DNA of 9,806 bases from Pseudomonadota bacterium (GTDB lineage: Bacteria; Pseudomonadota; Alphaproteobacteria; Rhizobiales; Hyphomicrobiaceae). The position numbers and the translations under genes are program-made. A model generated the notes under the pieces. That model was given only the letters and a program-made list of their open reading frames with translations. It was not told the origin of the DNA and did no database searches. Below are positions 7,801 to 9,806 of this stretch, piece by piece. Each line of letters begins with the position of its first letter. Positions within the stretch are counted from its first letter, which is position 1. The stretch lies in contig JAKAML010000027.1 of the NCBI GenBank assembly GCA_021812845.1, forward strand, positions 1 through 9,806, given 5' to 3'.

Positions 7801-8102
7801 TGCGCGGGCTCGGCGACAGCCAGTTCAACCTCGCGGTGCTCTACGATTCGGGTCTCGGCGTGGCCAAGGATCCGAGCCTCGCCTATCAGTGGTTCTCGCT
7901 CGCCGCCCGCTCGGGCGACAAGGAGGCCGTGCGCCGCCGCGACGCCGCCAAGGCGGGGCTGAGCCCGGCGGAAGCCGCGGCCGTCGAGGCGCGGGCCGCG
8001 GCATGGCTGCCGCAGACGCCTGACGCGCTCGCCAATGACGCGCGTGCGGCCGGCGAGGCGTGGAAGGCGCGGGAGAACGCGGTGACCGAGCAGAACGGCT
8101 GA
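4812..8102 (+). CDS. podJ: PodJ-like polar organizer with Sel1 repeats
   Basis: A 1096-residue bitopic protein. Residues about 28-100 and 220-320 are charged helical/coiled-coil regions; the latter contains a GLRLIEAHISELAQHLEQ-type segment near 278, like PodJ N-domains of Hyphomicrobiales. A single hydrophobic helix lies at about 623-641 after PIKK, followed by an Ala/Pro-rich linker with a Q5 run (817-821). Four Sel1 (TPR-like) repeats span about 888-1035, then a short tail. This matches PodJ, which nucleates polar complexes in the cytoplasm and carries Sel1 repeats in the periplasm; the Caulobacter-type C-terminal peptidoglycan-binding domain is absent. Start ATG 4812 has GGGGAA (4802-4807) at good spacing; ATG 4779 is the alternative, while the open frame further upstream is not coding-like. 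A tandem AAQ-type tract occupies 132-161. It could instead be annotated as a generic Sel1-repeat protein; orthology to PodJ is inferred from architecture. Confidence 0.8.
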   Translation: MSNAYRTDERGQPGGGAGGSTGECAAESLKGLIAHIATQIAEADQRHTEMLREMQARLQSLGIETRSIRDRVPGAYVPAFDRIEEGMQLLAERIVSTHEGRAETRVGIAAGASPQPVPSQSHGAAATPAPATAQAAQAAQAAQAAQAAQTAQNAQIAQAAQTADQGEPWSREEADALADLYHSGDAAPPLGFRHAMSDPEADTHAGTESLLAGAGVARDIERGWLEDRFAEIAGRIEQSLAELKPDNAFLALGRRFEAFEERMGSVLEDVATRSDVEGLRLIEAHISELAQHLEQTQMQLERLDGIEAQLNAVVDRLIAGEPAMALDGGHADAARIEDIVSQAAERVAGQMARAGAGSGQGADYGLLAARAAEEAITRFAADQRGQVAAPGGDGEDLRALLEGFMHERRIGDEQTVAVLDTVQQAMVRVLDRMDAIELATQKTTVPAAPKEYVREQVRFSIDPRETADFGALRSMADQAKSTADGAAMSVSSMLPAAHHPFAHAPGLDREPPSAGRGPSDAAPVAVPFGGEPVESPAQTVVHGLAEGGPQRTPRSSLERLRQDFIADAQRAKLRAEAETSAQPAAVADGARLQKPGKPPAAAARPKADAVSKSPLATMPIKKILVAALGFVIVFQGANLLLARRKAETPKPAAMQSNAVTPKAAVQQSGDPASKAATAPGAAKAAAPAPVQAPGHGAATAAHPTIVNPAASGAANGVETPAILDQRSDAAPAPQPPAGGAGGKGASSRFVLPTRPLAPATVPETVIEDLHFEGGQNSDRTDGRIARAGEPVADGVPVGISVQTPSRPPTPYDLAKLQQQQQMANLSSKLGVAAAKATPAALLPDSLTAPPSGSSGNVATALAERAAQAKSALELPPATVGPLSLRLAAAKGDPSAEFEVGARLAEGKGTDQSFKEAVKWYTRSANQGFAQAQYRLGTLYERGFGVKADAARARVWYGRAAEQGNVKAMHNLAVLAAGSKTSAPDYAAAAHWFGEAAVRGLGDSQFNLAVLYDSGLGVAKDPSLAYQWFSLAARSGDKEAVRRRDAAKAGLSPAEAAAVEARAAAWLPQTPDALANDARAAGEAWKARENAVTEQNG
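5205..5294 (+). repeat. 9-bp minisatellite, ten in-frame units
   Basis: Ten consecutive units of NNC-GCC-CAG, five adjacent ones identical (GCCGCCCAG, 5214-5258), encode TAQ, five AAQ, TAQ, NAQ, IAQ, AAQ (residues 132-161 of the PodJ-like protein). A partial unit follows (ACCGCC, 5295-5300). The unit is a multiple of three, so copy-number changes would alter length without a frameshift. The identical central units suggest recent expansion. Confidence 0.95.
7260..7274 (+). repeat. (CAG)5 trinucleotide run
   Basis: Five consecutive CAG codons give Q817-Q821 in the periplasmic linker of the PodJ-like protein, ahead of the Sel1 repeats. A short in-frame microsatellite within low-complexity sequence. 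Confidence 0.9.
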
Positions 8103-8111
8103 GCCTCGTGA

Positions 8112-8135
8112 CGCGCGCGCCGGCCGCCGCGCGCG
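8112..8135. terminator. GC hairpin after podJ-like gene, possible terminator
   Basis: CGCGCGCG at 8112-8119 and again at 8128-8135 (self-complementary) around an 8-nt loop, 9 nt after the TGA of the PodJ-like gene. The stem is very stable but no T-tract follows, so intrinsic termination is uncertain. Simple CG alternation can also arise by composition. Confidence 0.35.
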
Positions 8136-8178
8136 GCCAAGGGACGCATCGGTCGAGACTTCGGCACGGCGGCTCATG

Positions 8179-8223
8179 CCGGTGAGCAGATTCTTCGACC
8201 TGTGACCGACGTCTGCTCGCCGG
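8179..8223. repeat. 12-bp stem hairpin in convergent gap
   Basis: CCGGTGAGCAGA (8179-8190) pairs with TCTGCTCGCCGG (8212-8223): 11 Watson-Crick pairs plus one T/G position, with a 21-nt loop. It lies between the convergent PodJ-like and pdeM genes. The arms carry mixed sequence, so they are not explained by GC bias alone. Confidence 0.7.
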
Positions 8224-8307
8224 TATTGCACTTGCTTCTGGCGCGCGGCCGCCCCACCAACCCCGCGCGCGGATGCCTCCGACCGCAACGGCCGACCACA
8301 GGTCGAA
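8194..8307. repeat. 11-bp interleaved inverted repeat (possible pseudoknot)
   Basis: TTCGACCTGTG (8194-8204), inside the loop of the 8179-8223 hairpin, is the exact reverse complement of CACAGGTCGAA (8297-8307). If transcribed, loop-to-downstream pairing would make a pseudoknot. GGTCGA at 8151-8156 could compete for part of the same loop. The complementarity is certain; the fold and its transcription are inferred. Confidence 0.5.
8241..8270. terminator. GC hairpin in convergent gap
   Basis: GCGCGCGG (8241-8248) pairs perfectly with CCGCGCGC (8263-8270) around a 14-nt C-rich loop. It could stop transcription from either converging gene; no T-tract follows on either strand. It lies inside the span closed by the 8194/8297 long-range repeat. 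Confidence 0.35.
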
Positions 8308-8324
8308 CGTGACGCATTCCGGAA

Positions 8325-9047
8325 TCAATCCTCCTTGAGCAGCCGCGTCGCGACGGGATAGAGCCCCTCCTGGCCGAGCATCCACACCGCCATTCCGTCG
8401 CTCGCGAACAGCGGCTCGAAGGCGTCGTCGAGGATGTTGAGGCCGCCGGCATAGGTGCCGAAGGCGGGCATGACGAGGCGCAGGCCGTTGCCGACGAAGC
8501 AGGGCCGGCGGATCGAGTAGCCGTGCATGTAGAGCCGCGCCGCCGGATGCAGGTGGCCGGCGATCTCGTGGGTGACGCGGCCCGGCCGCGGGGCGTGGCG
8601 GAGCGTGATGCCCTCTACGACGAGCTCGTCGCGCACATGGCCGCCCATCGCGCCGTCGATCTCGGGGTCGTGGTTGCCCGTGATCCAGATCCATTCGCGG
8701 TCGGCCTGCATGATGGCGAGCGTCTCGCGCGCCTCCGGGTCCATGCGCGAGGCGGCGCCGGTATCGTGCAGGCTGTCGCCGAGGGCGATCACGGTAAGGG
8801 CGTCGAAGCGGTCGATGGCCTGGGCGAGCCGGGCCAGCGTCTCGCGGGTGTCGTAGGGCGGCAGGAGCTGGCCGCGGGCGGCGAACGACGAGCCCTTCTC
8901 GAGGTGGAGATCGGCGACGATCAGCGCATCCTCGGATGGCCAGTAGAGCGCGCCCGACATGTCGGCGACGAACGCCTTGCCGGCGATGGCGACCGGCTGC
9001 TCGGCGAACTCCGCCGCGTCCAGCCGCTCGGGCTTCAGGTTGAGCAT
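8325..9047 (-). CDS. pdeM: ligase-associated DNA damage response phosphoesterase PdeM
   Basis: A 240-residue calcineurin-like metallophosphoesterase, the size of the PdeM family (ligase-associated DNA damage response endonuclease). Metal-binding motifs appear in order: DLHLEKG at 46-52 (Asp46, His48), GDSLHD at 90-95, GNHDPE at 124-129 and GHLHPAA at 164-170, so the active site looks complete. The C-terminal PAFGTYAGGLNILDDAF (194-210) is characteristic of this family. It is cytoplasmic with no signal peptide. A strong GGGAGGGG ribosome site lies just before ATG 9047-9045. The gene follows the ligase-associated helicase by 28 bp on the same strand and is almost certainly in its operon. In other bacteria this set includes an ATP-dependent DNA ligase and an exonuclease, which would be expected beyond the right edge. 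A 10-bp palindrome (8316-8325) touches the stop codon. Confidence 0.93.
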   Translation of the reverse strand: MLNLKPERLDAAEFAEQPVAIAGKAFVADMSGALYWPSEDALIVADLHLEKGSSFAARGQLLPPYDTRETLARLAQAIDRFDALTVIALGDSLHDTGAASRMDPEARETLAIMQADREWIWITGNHDPEIDGAMGGHVRDELVVEGITLRHAPRPGRVTHEIAGHLHPAARLYMHGYSIRRPCFVGNGLRLVMPAFGTYAGGLNILDDAFEPLFASDGMAVWMLGQEGLYPVATRLLKED

Positions 9048-9075
9048 CGGGTGCCCCCTCCCGGTGACATTCCAA

Positions 9076-9806
9076 TCAGCTTCGACAATCGGCCTCCGCG
9101 ACGAGCAGCCGCGCGGCCTCCCTCAGCATATCGTCGCGCCCCGCGCCGGCCACCGGCTCGATGCCGATCTCGAGCAGGATCGGCACCGACAGCGGCGACA
9201 CCCTGTCGAGCGACTGATGCCTGATTCGACCCCTTATCCGGCGCAGGAAGTCGCCGAGCCGGGCGAGATCCAAAAGGCCCGTCGCGGCGTCGCGCCAGGC
9301 CGCCTCGAGCAGGATGTGGCCGGGATCGTGGCGGCGCAGGACATCGTAGACGAGATCGGTGGACATGGTCACCTGGCGGCCGGACTTCGTCTTGCCGGGG
9401 TGGCGGCGGTCGATCAGGCCGGCGACGACCGCGGTCGTGCGGAAGGTGCGCTTCATCAGGCTCGACTGCGCGAGCCAGGCGTCGAGGTCGTCGCCGAGCA
9501 TGTCCTCCTCGAACAGGCGCGAGAGGGAGAGGGCGCCCTCGCCGATCATCGCGCCGAGGTCGCGCGCGCACCAGAGCGAGAGGCCGTAGTCGTTGGCGAC
9601 GAAGCCGAGGGGACGGGCGCCGGCGCGGTCGAGGCGGCGGGTCAGCAGCATGCCGAGCGTCTGGTGGGCGAGACGACCCTCGAACGGATAGCAGACGAGA
9701 TGGTGGCGGCGGTGGTGGGGGAAGGTCTCGACCAAAACTTCGTCGGGCGCCGGGATCAGCGAGCGGGCGTCCTGCATGGCCAGCCATTCGGCGACCCGCG
9801 GCGGCA
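9076..9806 (-). CDS. ligase-associated DEXH-box helicase, C-terminal part (partial)
   Basis: The frame is open to the right edge, so only the last 242 residues are visible; the ATPase motifs lie outside. The visible part matches the C-terminal DEAD/H-associated region of Lhr-like helicases of the ligase-associated DNA damage response group: a HHLVCYPFEGRLAHQTLGMLLTRRL stretch, then FVANDYGLSLW, an EEDMLGDDLDAWLAQSSLMKRTFR helix region, the GKTKSGRQVTMSTDLVYDVLRRHDP segment, and a helical tail. It is expected to act with PdeM, an ATP-dependent ligase and an exonuclease in DNA repair. The internal ATG at 9777 is not the true start because the homologous sequence continues upstream (PPRVAEWLA). 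The stop lies 28 bp before the pdeM start, consistent with co-transcription. Confidence 0.92.
   Translation of the reverse strand, partial: PPRVAEWLAMQDARSLIPAPDEVLVETFPHHRRHHLVCYPFEGRLAHQTLGMLLTRRLDRAGARPLGFVANDYGLSLWCARDLGAMIGEGALSLSRLFEEDMLGDDLDAWLAQSSLMKRTFRTTAVVAGLIDRRHPGKTKSGRQVTMSTDLVYDVLRRHDPGHILLEAAWRDAATGLLDLARLGDFLRRIRGRIRHQSLDRVSPLSVPILLEIGIEPVAGAGRDDMLREAARLLVAEADCRS

Noticed and set aside
4880..8023. A 1047-codon open frame on the plus strand in another frame of the PodJ-like gene
   Set aside because: Arg/Gly/Ala/Pro-rich shadow without domains; the frame at 4812-8102 encodes coiled coils, a membrane helix and Sel1 repeats.
5166..8288. A 1040-codon open frame on the minus strand opposite the PodJ-like gene
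   Set aside because: It is a GC-driven shadow: its composition is Arg/Gly/Leu-rich with no recognisable domain, and its Gly-Gly-Leu run is just the antisense reading of the minisatellite.

Overview
This is an ordinary-looking chromosomal stretch of a GC-rich alphaproteobacterium, most likely of the order Hyphomicrobiales (Rhizobiales). The assignment rests on the high GC content, a PodJ-type polar organizer with Sel1 repeats, a two-gene piece of the ligase-associated DNA damage response cluster, and a CtrA-like box upstream of the polar gene. No genus can be assigned from sequence alone. I found no phage, integrase, complete insertion sequence, CRISPR array, tRNA or rRNA.

Layout: (1) 1-111, minus: N-terminus of a NarL/LuxR-type response regulator cut by the left edge, divergent from (2) 350-610 and 759-2594, plus: the small (DUF4212) and large subunits of a two-component sodium:solute symporter of the VC_2705/acetate-permease-like type. 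This pairing suggests that the regulator controls, or is controlled with, carboxylate uptake. (3) 2595-2884: an intergenic gap holding two long hairpin-forming palindromes in tandem. Each has TA(GTGT) termini and a single 4-nt bulge, and they look like two small palindromic mobile elements (MITE- or REP-like). (4) 2885-3853, plus: proline iminopeptidase with an intact catalytic triad. (5) 3882-4412, minus: a small exported protein with a coiled-coil, function unknown, convergent with pip. (6) 4413-4811: divergent regulatory region with a CtrA-like box. (7) 4812-8102, plus: a large PodJ-like bitopic protein (cytoplasmic coiled coils, one membrane segment, periplasmic Sel1 repeats) carrying a 9-bp minisatellite that encodes Ala-Ala-Gln-type triplets. 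(8) 8103-8324: a convergent gap unusually dense in GC-rich hairpins. It contains a possible pseudoknot in which a hairpin loop is complementary to a segment about 90 nt downstream. (9) 8325-9047 and 9076-9806, minus: PdeM phosphoesterase and the C-terminal part of the ligase-associated DEXH-box helicase, an operon that continues beyond the right edge.

The coding content is recognisable and conventional. The signals least explained by known genes are the twin bulged hairpins at 2665-2833, the structured gap at 8112-8307, and the tandem-repeat tract in the PodJ-like gene.
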